From NCBI GenBank assembly GCA_947623455.1, contig OX392535.1, positions 36,604,688 through 36,668,687 of the forward strand: a stretch of 64,000 nt of DNA. Reading direction: 5' to 3'. This document shows positions 47,837 to 59,644 of this stretch, one piece after another. Below the pieces are notes generated by a model that saw only the letters and a program-made list of their open reading frames with translations, did no database searches and had not been told where the DNA came from. Every line of letters starts with the position of its first letter. Positions within the stretch are counted from its first letter, which is position 1. The stretch comes from Mimachlamys varia. Taxonomy: Eukaryota; Mollusca; Bivalvia; Pectinida; Pectinidae. The position numbers and the translations under genes are program-made.

Positions 47837-48070
47837 GGAGGGGTGCCAATTTGGTCCTTTCTGCGGCCTATCAGTGATAAGGCTAATATTTTGCAGGAAA
47901 ATAATTTGAGGTCAGTTACATATTGTATTATTCCCCCCCCCCCCCACACTCACCCCACTTTTACCCCTCAAATTTTCTATGAGCTATGTAACTGACCTTA
48001 ACTTATCTTCCTGCAAAATATTAGCCTTGTTACTGATAGGCCGCAGAAAGGCCCAAATTGGCACCCCTCC
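47837..48070. repeat. Large palindrome (86-bp arms) with poly-C centre
   Basis: Left arm 47837-47922 and right arm 47985-48070 are reverse complements with roughly eight mismatches; for example TGCGGCCTATCAGT pairs with ACTGATAGGCCGCA, and GGCTAATATTTTGCAGGAA with TTCCTGCAAAATATTAGCC. The 62-bp centre includes 13 C (47933-47945). Open frames on opposite strands both end in the same RRGANLxLSAAYQ because they read the two arms. Likely a fold-back transposon. Confidence 0.9.
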
Positions 48071-48774
48071 GTTTTGTTTCATTACACAGTTGGTATAATT
48101 TCCCTTGTTTTGTCACCTGGCTGCCGATCAACATGTACACACACAATTGACCGTGACTCACATTGTCTGGTGTCACTAATACAGATGTTTTGTTGCTGAG
48201 CTTATACAACATTTGCTATTACATCCTATCTAGCTACCATACATACCTCTCAAGCGCTTTACAATACATATATATTATAATTTTAATGCAATCAATTCAA
48301 TAAGCATATACATTGATCAAAACAATTATGAGGTTCATAAGAACTGCTCTATCAAGCGCTTACTACACGTTCTGTACCAATCTGGTTTTATTCACCCTAT
48401 GTGTGTATACCTGTATGTGTGCTGGGGATGTATTATTTTCTGTAAGTAGTGGGACCGTGTTTCGAACGACATCTTTTCATCACGCCTTCGGCTCAAGCAC
48501 TATTCCATCTCTCGACAATACTCTGAGGCAATAGTGCCCTCTCAACAGGGCTAAAATAGATAAATAGTTTATACCTACAACGATTTCGGGGGTTGAACCT
48601 CGGCCGACTTCATGGAAGTGTAAAGTCTGAATGTAAATAATACGGTATTTCGATACCTGTTACATTGTAGACAAACAAATCTTGGTCTTTGCCATATTAC
48701 CTCAACGCTGTACTCACCAACTACAACCAATCAAAAATATTCTTTATCTATTTTGAAATGATTATGAAACAAGT

Positions 48775-49115
48775 TATCTTGATCTCATCAAGAAATATTC
48801 TGTATCTTTTTGTGATATATGAAAATGGACGTTTTTGAATTTGCTTATTAGTGTGCTTACTTCTTGTTAATGACAATGATGAATCGGCTCTCATTTTGAG
48901 GATAGATGTTTACTTGGTTGTGACCAATAGTTACATGGTAGGTGTAGTCGATGAAGCCGAAGACGCTTACCCTTCCGGAACACCTGGTCTTATTTTCTTT
49001 TACTTCCACTAGGCTATCCATGTAAATCTTTTCTTTGTTCATATTTTGCCTCTAGTTTAATCGATTTTGAGTTCGGATAATGGTTTTGTTGACGCTTTGG
49101 TAGTCTCTGATTTAT
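48775..49115 (+). mobile_element. RT-element tail fragment (nearly complete)
   Basis: CTTGATCTCATCAAGAAATA, TTGCTTATTAGTGTGCTTAC, TGTTTACTTGGTTGTGACCA, CTTCCGGAACACCTGGTCTT, GTTTAATCGATTTTGAGTTC and GTTGACGCTTTGGTAGTCTC: the whole tail in plus orientation, with no RT codons. Confidence 0.85.
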
Positions 49116-49119
49116 TATC

Positions 49120-50795
49120 CAACTTCTATTGATCACTCTTGTTGGCCCAGATACTAGCGCGCGAAGCGTCCTATAGCTGGGATCCAGGGCCATTCATTGT
49201 GTTCAAATAAAGGATCCTACGACCTGTTAACATCATCGGAGTTTTTTCAAAACCTATCAACATCTTAATTACCACTATAAAGGCTTTTTTATTGACGATA
49301 TACATTGATGAAGGGCATTAACTCTGATTTAAATTGATTTGACTTGTTTTAAGGTAACATTCTCTAAATCTTTTACAACCTTGAAACAAATCGGAATTCA
49401 GGAAAGGGCTTAGGTCATGACATTAACACTTCGTGTAATTACATTGAGTATTCCTAGGTTTGGGATCTGAATTGATGAATTGAGACCAACCCCAAAGTCA
49501 CATTAGTAAAATAAGTTGAAATCTTCCAACGTATATTGATAACTTTTAAAGTTACCCATTCAGCCATCAAAGACGCTAATTTGACTTGGATAATATTTGA
49601 AGGTCATATATATAAGAAATATAGCAGATGAGGGATACAGGTCAATTTGGCATCTTGCATGTTGTATAGATACTAATTGTATCATTCGTTAGGTGTTTTG
49701 AATATATAAGGGTCATTTCTTCTTGAAAGTGGACCAATTGGGAACTCCGCAGTGTTACTGTCATTTCTTCACGTGAACTCGTTACTTATGGTTACAGAAT
49801 CACACCCTAGGCTGGATCGCGTGCGTATCTTCATCTTCTACCAGAATTAGTGGTTCACCTACATTTGTTAGATATTTAAGCGGCTTTGTGCCTTCACGGA
49901 AGATTTGTATAAGACTTACAATTCGGACTTTGATCATTAATAGGGCTTTCTTTTGCGTCTCACATGCAATACTGCTCGAAAGACTTTGACGTCAAATCCA
50001 CTCGGTCAGGTTATATAAAGTGCTTCCATGTCATAATGTCGCACTTTAAATATACAGTGTACGATATCCTTAAATCTTCTAGAATAAAACGGCATCATAA
50101 AAATATGTATTGACTTATGCCCAAAGCTATTTTTCACAAAAATGACAGCATGTCGCAAAAAAAGTATGCATACGCAATTTACTGATTGTCTTAAATATAC
50201 ATTGTTTCATTATAAACTGAACAGTGCTGTTCCTGGGTTAATTAAACTATATTGGTAACTCATATATCAAAAATGAGACGTAAACGAAGTTTGATATTTA
50301 CAACAAAGTAACCTTATGACATTTAATTTAATTAAGTTTCTGCCATTTCCTCCGCCTTCATTTAGAAAAGGTTTTATTTACGTTAAAGGTTTAACAAGAA
50401 CTACGCAAATCTTCCTTTTTATAATTGTTGCACTTGTTTCATTATACATTGGCAAACAATGATTTTTCTTGTTGTCTGTGTTTGAAGCTTAGTTCTTTTA
50501 TTAGTATGTCGCTTTCCCCTTGGGGAAATATTAAGCACACCAAAATTGATAGTAATTGTCAATATATTATATGACTGGAATGATAACCAGTACAAAACTG
50601 GATAACTGTAATTATGACAAAACAAGAGTGTGTTCATCTCAATTGCAAATGATGCAACAACATCTGAAAAAATGCCTTGCCAAATAGGCCACAAACGACG
50701 TTTCATATTTGAATACCACATTGCAAATGATCTGAGAGGAGATTGCAAATAATCAAAGAACTCCAAGGTCTATGATGAATTTGATTATTAAATAC
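49120..50795. other. No recognisable feature
   Basis: AT-rich spacer. The 115-codon minus frame at 50419-50766 has many aromatic and asparagine codons typical of AT-rich noise and no recognised domain. Confidence 0.4.
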
Positions 50796-50799
50796 TCTC

Positions 50800-50937
50800 C
50801 CCGAACACCTGGTCTAATTATCTTGTACTTTTACAAGGCTATCCATGTAAATCTTTCTTTTTGTCATATTTTGCCCCTAGGTTAATCGATGTTGATTTCG
50901 GATTATGGTTTTGTTGATCTTCGGTATTCTCTATTTT
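50800..50937 (+). mobile_element. RT-element tail fragment
   Basis: CCCCGAACACCTGGTCTAAT, GCTATCCATGTAAATCTTTC and TGTTGATCTTCGGTATTCTC; outer 135 bp only. Confidence 0.8.
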
Positions 50938-50939
50938 TG

Positions 50940-52410
50940 TTTCAACCCTTATAATGATTTCAAATAGAGAATCGGAAATATCCTTTCTAAACACCAAATG
51001 GCTAGTAATATCCCGCCTAAGGGATAAAGTATTAGTTTAGTTGTCAAATTGAAAACCTAGGGAATGAACTGTTATTTCTTTCGTGACTTAATCACTTAAC
51101 ACAATTAACGACATATTCATATTTTTGTAGGATACTATAAATGCTTTTACACTTAATGTGTCTCATAATTTATGGACCTTTTCCGTCACAACATGTTTAA
51201 TGTTACCATGGATGCTATTTATATATTGTGACTTTGATTCATTAGAATCATTCTCTATAACGATGCGCTTCCAATACTGGTCGATAAGATGGTTATCGTA
51301 AATCAATTACTTTATTTACTATGCTTTTTTAATATACAACAGAAATAAATACATCAAAAAGGAAGCATAATATAAAATAAATGGTAAAATGAAAGCAAAT
51401 TCCACGGACATTATAGTAATAAAGAAATAAAGAAACAATGACAACAGTGACTGCATTCCAATAACAAAAAGTTTTTTTAGGTACGGCTGCTGGTACATGC
51501 CGCATTCATTGACTACATTTTTGTGTCCCTCTCTCACTTTCCTTTTTATATACATGGATATAAGTCCATCGTATTTTATTACTGAGAATTACAGAAAAAA
51601 AACTTTATTGCATATTGCATCCCATCTAAGAAATCAATATGTTTAAGTACAAGTCTTCCTGAGTTATTCACAAAAACACAATTATGGGACAATCTCGGCA
51701 TAACAAGGTCGTGTTCTCAATACACATAGCTCTAGATATATCTTAAGGACCTATTCCAAGGCCAAATGCCTTTCACCATAATAATAGTGTCACATTTCTT
51801 TTGTTCTCAGCGAAAAGACAAAAGGCTAAAGGTTCACCATAACAGAATTGCTTATATAAAATCGATATCAACAGCTGCAGGAAATCATGACAAGTTCATG
51901 TGAAAGGACATCGTGCATATATTAATTCAACAGCAACCGGGGCAACATCCATTTCAATAAATACTTTATGATATTGCATTTATTCAGCCATGATAGCAAT
52001 GCGAGCATCAATTGGCAAAAATTGTCACACACATTAAAGAGTCATTGCAGAATTACATGTATCATAAATTGATGTTTCCATTGAAAAAGTGTCTTGATTC
52101 AAACATGACAAAATCATTTGAATGTTAAAATATAAAAATCTTAATTTCCCATTCGACTGCTTGATTTGAATGTTATACAAATAAAATTCATAATATTTTG
52201 TGCAGTTTTGACAAGTTCAACAATATGATACAATTTAATTCGAACTTTAATTCCTTAAAAACAACTGCAAGTTTTTCAAGAGATCTTTGTAAATGTTCAC
52301 GGGAAATAAGAACAGGTGATTTTGAGCGGTAAGTCTTTTGATTTTTCGACGACACACTCCATGTACAAATCTAGATCAGATCAAAGTACTACCACGTAAT
52401 CATACCGAGG
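50940..52410. other. Mostly featureless
   Basis: AT-rich. A weak RT-tail relic may lie at about 52310-52385 (ACAGGTGATTTTGAGCGGTA, TTCGACGACACACTCCATGT). No supported gene. Confidence 0.35.
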
Positions 52411-52414
52411 TATC

Positions 52415-52427
52415 GGGGGGGGGGGGG
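52415..52427. repeat. Poly-G run
   Basis: Thirteen consecutive G. Confidence 0.9.
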
Positions 52428-52639
52428 ACAAACCTACAAGTGCCACTCATCAGCACAAAAAGATATCGATTTATTTTATTTACACAAATGAGTATTTTTC
52501 CTGGAGATCCTGCACAAATCAACAACACTCCTTCAGCTTGACCATTATAAACACGGGTCCTTTCGTAGTCGACAGTCATCAGGGAAGTCACACTAAGCAA
52601 GTTTTTGTTTATCGGATCATCTTTCTGTTAACAACGTTG

Positions 52640-52985
52640 GAGACACGGTGGTCTAGTGGTAGGACGCCGGGCTCGTGATCGAAGGGTTGCGATTATAAGT
52701 CCCGGCCATGGCACTTGTGTTGTAACTTTGGGTAAGATACTTAACTCTGCGTATTCCAGTCTACTTAGCTGTAAATGAGTACGTAGTTGGGTAGTGCTAA
52801 ACATTGTAGAATGCTAGCTGTGAACGCCGCAATTGCAGCATCGGTTGTATGCTCTCCAGTTGAGAACGATATTGACTGGTTGCTAAGGCTCTATTACCAC
52901 AATAATTTGTGAACCACTTTGCGACGGCCCTTTAAGGTCGTGATAGAAGAGTATATAAGAACCTCGAATTATTATTATTTATCAT
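52640..52985 (+). mobile_element. tRNA-derived SINE
   Basis: GGAGACACGGTGGTCTAGTG head with A-box-like TGGTCTAGTGGTAGGACG and a degraded B box (GGTTGCGATTATAAGTCC), then the family body (CTGTAAATGAGTACGTAGTT, GAGAACGATATTGACTGG, CTTTGCGACGGCCCTTTAAG) and an ATT-repeat tail (ATTATTATTTATCATTATTA). Same family as 14265-14640. The head resembles a tRNA but cannot fold as a functional one. Confidence 0.85.
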
Positions 52986-53109
52986 TATTATCCAGCAGAT
53001 CAGTTACCTGCGTTAGTAAAGAATGTCAAGAGTAAATTAAGTAGCAATGTCTCAATGTTATACCATTGATATGCTCAATTAATTCGTTGTACTTCACTTA
53101 TCCTTAATA

Positions 53110-53325
53110 TAAGAATGTGAAACTTGACGCACCTGACCCTTTTGCTTTTACATTAGTTTGGAAATTTTGTATTCCCACCTTTTTGGCTCCTAGCAACACA
53201 GAAGAGTCATAGGAGGACGAAACAGTTGTATGATGCAGTTTAATTCAGTTTTTTGGCATACTGTATCTATTATTAAATATAAAAGGTGCAATATATGTGT
53301 GTGTTACGTCATCCTTAAAGACTTT
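53110..53325 (+). repeat. Family-2 dispersed repeat
   Basis: AACTTGACGCACCTGACCCT, GAAGAGTCATAGGAGGACGA, TGGCATACTGTATCTATTAT and GTGTGTTACGTCATCCTTAA. Confidence 0.85.
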
Positions 53326-53329
53326 TAGC

Positions 53330-53735
53330 ATTTAGCTTCATAAAAGGAAACTGAAACAAGTGGGTTAAAGAGGGGCATGGTTTGATCACAAAGGAATGTA
53401 TACATTTTGTCGAATGTTCTTCCATCAGATTCAGAAACGGTATTGTCAACAATATGCCAACTTCTCGATTGTTGTCCGTTCAAAATTGTGCGGTGTAACT
53501 AATTTGTCAAAGTTCTTATTTGCATGAAGATTTGAAAATAAGGTTCCCAATCAACGTAACGTAATTGTATTTAATTTGATTTATTCTTTTAAACACCAAT
53601 TGGAAGACGGACTGCGATCAAATGCTGTTTAACGATCCACAACATATATAATAATATGAAATAAGCAAAAGTGTAATATTTACCATATATCGGTAATGCC
53701 ATTGGTGATTCAATAATCTTATTTATCTGAGGACT
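53330..53735. other. No recognisable feature
   Basis: AT-rich spacer. Confidence 0.45.
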
Positions 53736-53737
53736 TG

Positions 53738-53917
53738 CCGTCAATAAAGCAAAAGACGCTTACTCTTCTGGAACACCTTGTCGTATTATCTTGTACTTTT
53801 ACGTGGGTCTCAAAGTAACTCTTTCCATGATACATATTGTGCCCCCAGTTTAATCAATTTTGAGATTTTCAGATTATGTTTTTGTTGACGCTTTGGTATT
53901 CACTAATTTTTCAACTG
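53738..53917 (+). mobile_element. RT-element tail fragment
   Basis: GTCAATAAAGCAAAAGACGC, TTACTCTTCTGGAACACCTT, CAGTTTAATCAATTTTGAGA and TTGACGCTTTGGTATTCACT. Confidence 0.8.
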
Positions 53918-53919
53918 CT

Positions 53920-55125
53920 TGAGCATCATTCATGGTGGCTAAAATTGACTGTTGGTCACTGTAAAATAACGAAGAAACAATCTCATATATATTATATATA
54001 TAAAAATCCAAGTTAAACCCATGTGATTGCAGCTATAGCCGTAACTTTGCAAAAATGCTACAAAATAAATGCGGTAAATGTACATGTACCTTTGTAAAGA
54101 GTTCATAACCTTTGACCTATTACATAGTCTGCTTTATTACCTTAGTGAAGGCCATCTTGTTTTTTTTTCTAATCATTAAGTCATCAAATAAATCCCCACG
54201 GTAATATTAAAACTGTACATTTATTGCGCTGCTCTTTAAATGAGCTTAGCAGTTATAGCTAAATGAGTATGCTGTTTCATCAAATTGTTCAGCATAAACG
54301 TATACATACATAATGATTCCCAGATGTTCTATTATTGTTTTGGTTTAAACGAGACCCAGATTTTCTATTGTATTCTATGCCGTGTCTTAGCGAGTGGTAC
54401 GTATATAGGCTCTTGGAGGGTGAAAGTGATTCATTGGTAAGTGGCAAGTGGAGCATTCCACAATACGTGTTCTACTTCCTGCGACCCGTTTACTTTCAAT
54501 GGAGCTACAACGCTCTGCATTAGTAGATTTATGTAAATTCGGGTCAATAGTTTTCTGGAGATGAATTAATATAAGTTGCAAACTTGTTTCCAAAATCCAA
54601 TTTCAAAAAAATGTGTCTTCGCTCTTCACCATGTATTAAATTGAAAAAGAAATAAAATAAAGTTTATATTAATAGTTTTACACAATATTGATTTTATACT
54701 TTTAAAGTCAAAAGTGACGGCACACTTCATATTATATTTTATAAAAGAACTTTCGACCCGTTTACTTACAATGTAGTTAGAATGCAATGATCGAGCAGAT
54801 GTACATGTCCATGAATACTTTAACACAATATAGAACTACACTTCAAGGACCTTTGCTGTCACACTTGGCAGAAAAATAACAATTGTTTTTTGATAAAGGA
54901 ACTTTTTATCTACCATTATAGCTCTCGATAAGCATGAAGTTCTTATAGACGTATTCAGAGGAACAAAATCAGCGAGATTAAATAATTCAAATTGTTGTGT
55001 GCAAGACTTTTAACGTAAAACGAAAATAAATCATTATAGTGTATTTATACTAACATTTCAGTGGTGTAAAACATGTGTTTTTAGTACTGTAAACTGTAAC
55101 AAGGACAAATCAGAAGAAAAAGTAC
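53920..55125. other. No recognisable feature
   Basis: AT-rich spacer. A short repeated phrase, GACCCGTTTACTT(T/A)CAATG, occurs at about 54483 and 54757. Confidence 0.4.
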
Positions 55126-55126
55126 T

Positions 55127-55275
55127 TAAAAATCAGAGAATATCGACGCGTCAACAAATCCTAATAATCAAGGGGCAAAATATGAACAAAGGAAAGATAT
55201 ACACGAAGGTCCTTGTATAAGTACAAGATAATAAAACCAGGCAATCCGAAAGAGTAAGCGCCTTTTGCTTCATAA
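55127..55275 (-). mobile_element. RT-element tail fragment
   Basis: AAAATCAGAGAATATCGACG, AAGGGGCAAAATATGAACAA, AGTACAAGATAATAAAACCA and GAAAGAGTAAGCGCCTTTTG. Confidence 0.8.
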
Positions 55276-55375
55276 AACAACTTTATGACAGTATGGGCAA
55301 AACGACATATTTGAATGAAAAACATGAAGCAATTATGTTACAAAACGGTTCATTGCTATATTTGTTTTTAAAGAT

Positions 55376-55572
55376 GGAGAGTGCCCCGACATTCTACCAC
55401 TAGCCCTCTATCTCTCGGTTGCGAGTTCGAAACCCACATGGGGTAGTTGCCAGGTACTGAACGTTGGTCGATGGTTTTTCACCAGGTACTTCGGCTTTAC
55501 TCTATCTCCAAAATCTGGCACGTCCTTAAATGACCCTGGTTGTTAATAGGACATTAAACGAAATAAACTCTA
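55376..55572 (+). mobile_element. tRNA-related SINE
   Basis: GAGAGTGCCCCGACATTCTA head, B-box-like GGTTGCGAGTTCGAAACCC, body CTGAACGTTGGTCGATGGTT and TACTTCGGCTTTACTCTATC, end GTTAATAGGACATTAAACGA. The body resembles the 24.9-kb element (GTACTGGGTGAAGATCGATGG, CTCCGGC), suggesting a shared superfamily with exchanged heads. Confidence 0.7.
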
Positions 55573-55574
55573 TA

Positions 55575-57830
55575 GTACATGTTCGTGTGACCATTATGTG
55601 AAGCATCTCCCTTAGGATTATTACATAGTAAATATACTTACTTCAAAGTAGCTTTTTAATATTCCAGCGTTAAAAAAATGACACAATGATACTTAAAGGC
55701 GCAATGAACGTAATTTCAGGAATTTTTTTGTGATTCTAATAAATTCGGAAAAAAATACAGTTGATAACCATGCAACAATAAGACTAAAACGAAGTAAACC
55801 TGAGCGGTAACTACATGTAACAAGAATCTCTTGACAGAAAAATCCAAAGAAATTGAAAATAATTCAGGTTGGCCCACTTCAACAACAAGCCGAAGTCAGA
55901 AGACAAGTTCAATATAAACGCGTGTTTACAAATACCGAGTTTCAACTGCTGCTGTACCGGTAACCGCATAAGAATTCATCTTAAATATTGCTGATATCAG
56001 TTAATCTTGACTAAATCTATAAATATAAAAAGTTATAAAGCTTGATTTTCGCTTCATGTTTTGCCGACAGTTACATATATTGGGCATTTAAGATTTATGT
56101 ACCCAGTCACCTTCCATTTCAACAGTAGTTATATGAATGACCAATTTGGATTTTCTGTTTTTGTTTATACCATCATCTATGAGTTCTTGGAAGAAGAAAC
56201 AGCTGGCTATGAGCAGTGTTACAACATTTCATTTTAGAAGTACTTAAGCCATTTTGTGTATATTGTTCATCTTACACTACAGCACCGCAATGATAAATCT
56301 TGTAAAACACTTAGAAAACAAAACAAGAAACAAATGTGTGTATTGCGTAAGGTCAAGGTTATTGAAACCATATGGAGATTTACACGAAAGGAGAAAAATG
56401 AACTAGTAAACTCATAACTCTGACTTCACATTCAATACTTATAAACTTTATAACTTTAATGGATGATAAAGTACATTTGCAAATACGGATTTGACATATG
56501 TTCCATGGTTTAGTGTTAAATCTCGTAATTACGGTGTCATGTCTTTCCGTGGTTTAGATTTGTCTTTCTGTTGTAAATCTCACACACTGCCTTACATGTG
56601 GCAGGCTTGATGTACACCAGATACCAGAATAAGTCTTGATTTATATCTGATACTTTAACAGATGTATTACTTAGCGATATACTGACGCTTAACGATACTC
56701 GGGACCTGAATAAGCAACACTGTTCGACATTCTTAAATGTAAATAATGTCAATAGGAAATCGTTAAACACGTGATTGTGCGTGCTATGTTACCATGCAAC
56801 GGAAACGAACGAGCATGCATCCCTATGCTTAGGTTGGACAATGCATGACTCTTTATGTATTATGCTGAAAGAGATCATATTAAAATCAGTGTTTACCCGA
56901 CACTTTTGCATTTAAGATATACATGTACAATCTTTATACTAAATAACAAATATCTTTCTTCCTTTACAATCTAACAAATCGTTTTTGATGATTCTTTGAC
57001 TTAAGTACTTTCCGATATTGCAATAGACCTTGATTGTAAGAGATTTCTCGTGCTCAGGAACATATGTTATTTACGTAGGTGGTACACATTACAGGTGATC
57101 TTGAGTTGACGAAATTAGCCGTGACCTGCAGGCTACGTTTTAATTCATTCAAATTGTGGTATGCGCCAGAATACTTGACCTCAGAGTTCATTATTTTTTC
57201 TATCTCCTAAGCAGAGTTGTTTCCCCTTGTTACACATTGCCTTATTTACTTCATTTTTTTTTTTTGTCTGGAAGAAGCGATACGGTTGGAAAACAAGACA
57301 CGTCACAAAATTACGTAACAATCGGCCTTCATCTGCTATTTCCGAAAAAATTGCAATTTATATATTAGTCGTTGGTTCAGAAGCATTTTTTTCGACTTGC
57401 CTCTTTTGAATTATGGAAACTTTATCTCTTTCTGAATCAGTAAATTTTATGATGAATAAATTTCAGTAAATATCAGAGATTAACCGAAACTACGCTCTTT
57501 TAAGGTTTTGTCTTTTTCATGTTATTTTCATATTTTTTTTCATAATTTTCGTACATTCGTCATGTTTTGCTTTTTATAAAATTAAAAAGCAAATTGAAGA
57601 ACCATCATCATGTTAATTGAAAAATGATAAAATGCATCATATATGCAAAGTATGTCGTCCTTAGCACAGGAATATATCATTCTTTCGGATTTGCATTATG
57701 CGTTATATAAAACTGTGGTATATATAATTCAAGATTGTGATTCCCAATTTAGCAATAATATTGTAATATTTTCCTTTATTTTTTACATGCGGTTATGTTC
57801 CATCGCTTATTACATACAAAATGTGTCTGC
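55575..57830. other. No recognisable feature
   Basis: About 2.2 kb of AT-rich sequence without a supported gene or repeat. Confidence 0.45.
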
Positions 57831-57835
57831 AATAT

Positions 57836-57990
57836 CATGATAGCTTCGAGTAAAATTCAGATCTCATGATAGCTTTAAGTAAAGTTTAGAACAGATCCCA
57901 TGATAGTTTCTAGTAAAGTTTAGATCTATGATAGCTTTAAATAAAGTTCGGAACAGATCCCTTGATAACTTTAAGTAAAGTTCAGATCCT
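57836..57990. repeat. Minisatellite with alternating unit lengths
   Basis: CATGATAGCTTTAAGTAAAG followed by either TTCAGATC or TTTAGAACAGATCC recurs about five times, so short (about 28 bp) and long (about 36 bp) units alternate. Confidence 0.8.
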
Positions 57991-58227
57991 TTAAGTAATG
58001 AGAGAGAGAAAAAAGTTTAAACACTAAATGTTTACTTAAAAACGCTGAAAGTTTAGAAGAGAAAATATATATCTTTTTTGTGGTAGAAAGCGCACCTGAT
58101 AGCGCAAAGTTTTACATCTCTTAGAATGTAGACAAGAACAGCATATTCGCCGAATGGTATAATCCTGCTTAGAGGCAAAGCCCTTGTGAGTAAGAAAAAG
58201 AAAGGAAAGACATATATTTATTAAATA

Positions 58228-58292
58228 AATCAGAGAATACCACAGCGTCAACAAAACCATAATTTGAACTCAAAATAGATTAAACAGGGTAC
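58228..58292 (-). mobile_element. RT-element outer-end fragment
   Basis: AAATCAGAGAATACCACAGC to AATAGATTAAACAGGG; only the outer 65 bp. Confidence 0.8.
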
Positions 58293-58914
58293 AAAATCAG
58301 AGCAAAGTAAAAATTTATAAATATGAATTATAGTATGTATTTCATTAATCTTACAGTGATTGATGTTCAAAGTTAAAAGTTTTAACATGTTTTGGTTTAC
58401 AGATCAATTTTGCCCGATAAATGACCCCAAATGACAGTGGAAACCAACAATTAATCGATGAAATAATAATGATGTGTAACGGTGAACAGAAATAAATACT
58501 TCCTGATTCACTTCTGTATCAATATCTTTAGTTAACAGTTAGATATAGCCGTCTATATATAACATTAATCAACTTTCGACCTTGGTCCTTTCCAATGCCA
58601 TTGATACATTAGAAGCACTTGTTTTGACCTTGGCTTCGTATATGTAATCTCGAAAGTACTATTAAAAATGTATTCCTAATACTGTGTGTATGAAATGACC
58701 ATCCTTAATGGCGCAGCCTTGCTGACCTTAGAAAATATGCTCGGCTGATCATGTTCTTCAAAATGTAAAATAGAAAAGTTTTGTTCCAACATCAAAACCA
58801 TCCAGGCATCTTTACCACAATACTTTTCAAATATTTTTTTGCAGAACGTCCATAAAGAAAGAACCCCCCTTTCCACGGAAAAAACGCCGATTGGAGCACA
58901 CCACAAAATATCAA

Positions 58915-59070
58915 CAAATGAAAGATTACATGAAAACCGTGAAATAAGTGCGAGGGAATAAGCCTATTTGGAAGAGTAAGCGTCGTCTGCTTCATCGACC
59001 ACAACTGCCATGTAAATTGAGGTCATATCTAAACAAATATCACGTCCTCAAAGTGAGAGCTAAGACAATA
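58915..59070 (-). mobile_element. RT-element tail fragment
   Basis: GAAAGATTACATGAAAACCG, GAAGAGTAAGCGTCGTCTGC, TTCATCGACCACAACTGCCA and CACGTCCTCAAAGTGAGAGC. Confidence 0.75.
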
Positions 59071-59334
59071 TAACAGAAAATCAAGTTTTTGTTATTGCAG
59101 TTTATAGCGTTGTCGAGAAATTCGGTCGTCAATCTGAAATCACCACAAGGGTCGGGGAGACGCATGTTGATTGTAATTATTGGCAGGATCATTAGGGAAT
59201 ATTCAGCAGCCTCGTGTAATGTAAAGATGGGCGTGTTTGAATATGTTCATAAGTTTGATTTGTTTGACATCCTCCACACACCTCGGTTTTCATTCTATGG
59301 AAGCGATAATTACCTAGATCTGACTTTGATTTAT

Positions 59335-59375
59335 ATATCGATGTCGTCGATGAAACAGAACACGTTAACACTCTT
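59335..59375 (+). mobile_element. Very short RT-element tail fragment
   Basis: GTCGTCGATGAAACAGAACA followed by CGTTAACACTC resembles GTCGTCGATGAAGCAGAAGA-CGCTTACTC. Opposite in orientation to its neighbours at 58.9 and 59.4 kb. Confidence 0.55.
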
Positions 59376-59411
59376 GAACAGGTAATTTTGTTATGTTGTA
59401 CATTTTCAAGA

Positions 59412-59640
59412 AAAAAACTTCCGAGAATACCAAACCGTCAACAAAACCATAATCCGAATTAAACAAGAGGTGAAACATGAAACAAGGAAAGATTTTCATG
59501 GAGACCCTAGTAAAAGAGAAAAAGACCAGGTGTTCCGGAAGAGTAAGCGTGTTTTGCTTCATCGCCGATATCCGCCATGTAAATCTTGCCCAAATCCATG
59601 TAAACACCAAGTCCTCAAAATGAGAACCGAGTCACCAAGG
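59412..59640 (-). mobile_element. RT-element tail fragment
   Basis: CCGAGAATACCAAACCGTCA, GAAAGATTTTCATGGAGACC, ACCAGGTGTTCCGGAAGAGT, ATCGCCGATATCCGCCATGT and TCCTCAAAATGAGAACCGAG. Confidence 0.85.
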
Positions 59641-59644
59641 GTAT

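Noticed and set aside
47644..48212. Two open frames on opposite strands with the same C-terminal RRGANLxLSAAYQ
   Set aside because: They read the two arms of the palindrome at 47837-48070; not independent genes.
52640..52720. Candidate tRNA gene
   Set aside because: Promoter boxes are present but arms do not pair properly and the sequence continues as a SINE body; tRNA-derived, not functional.
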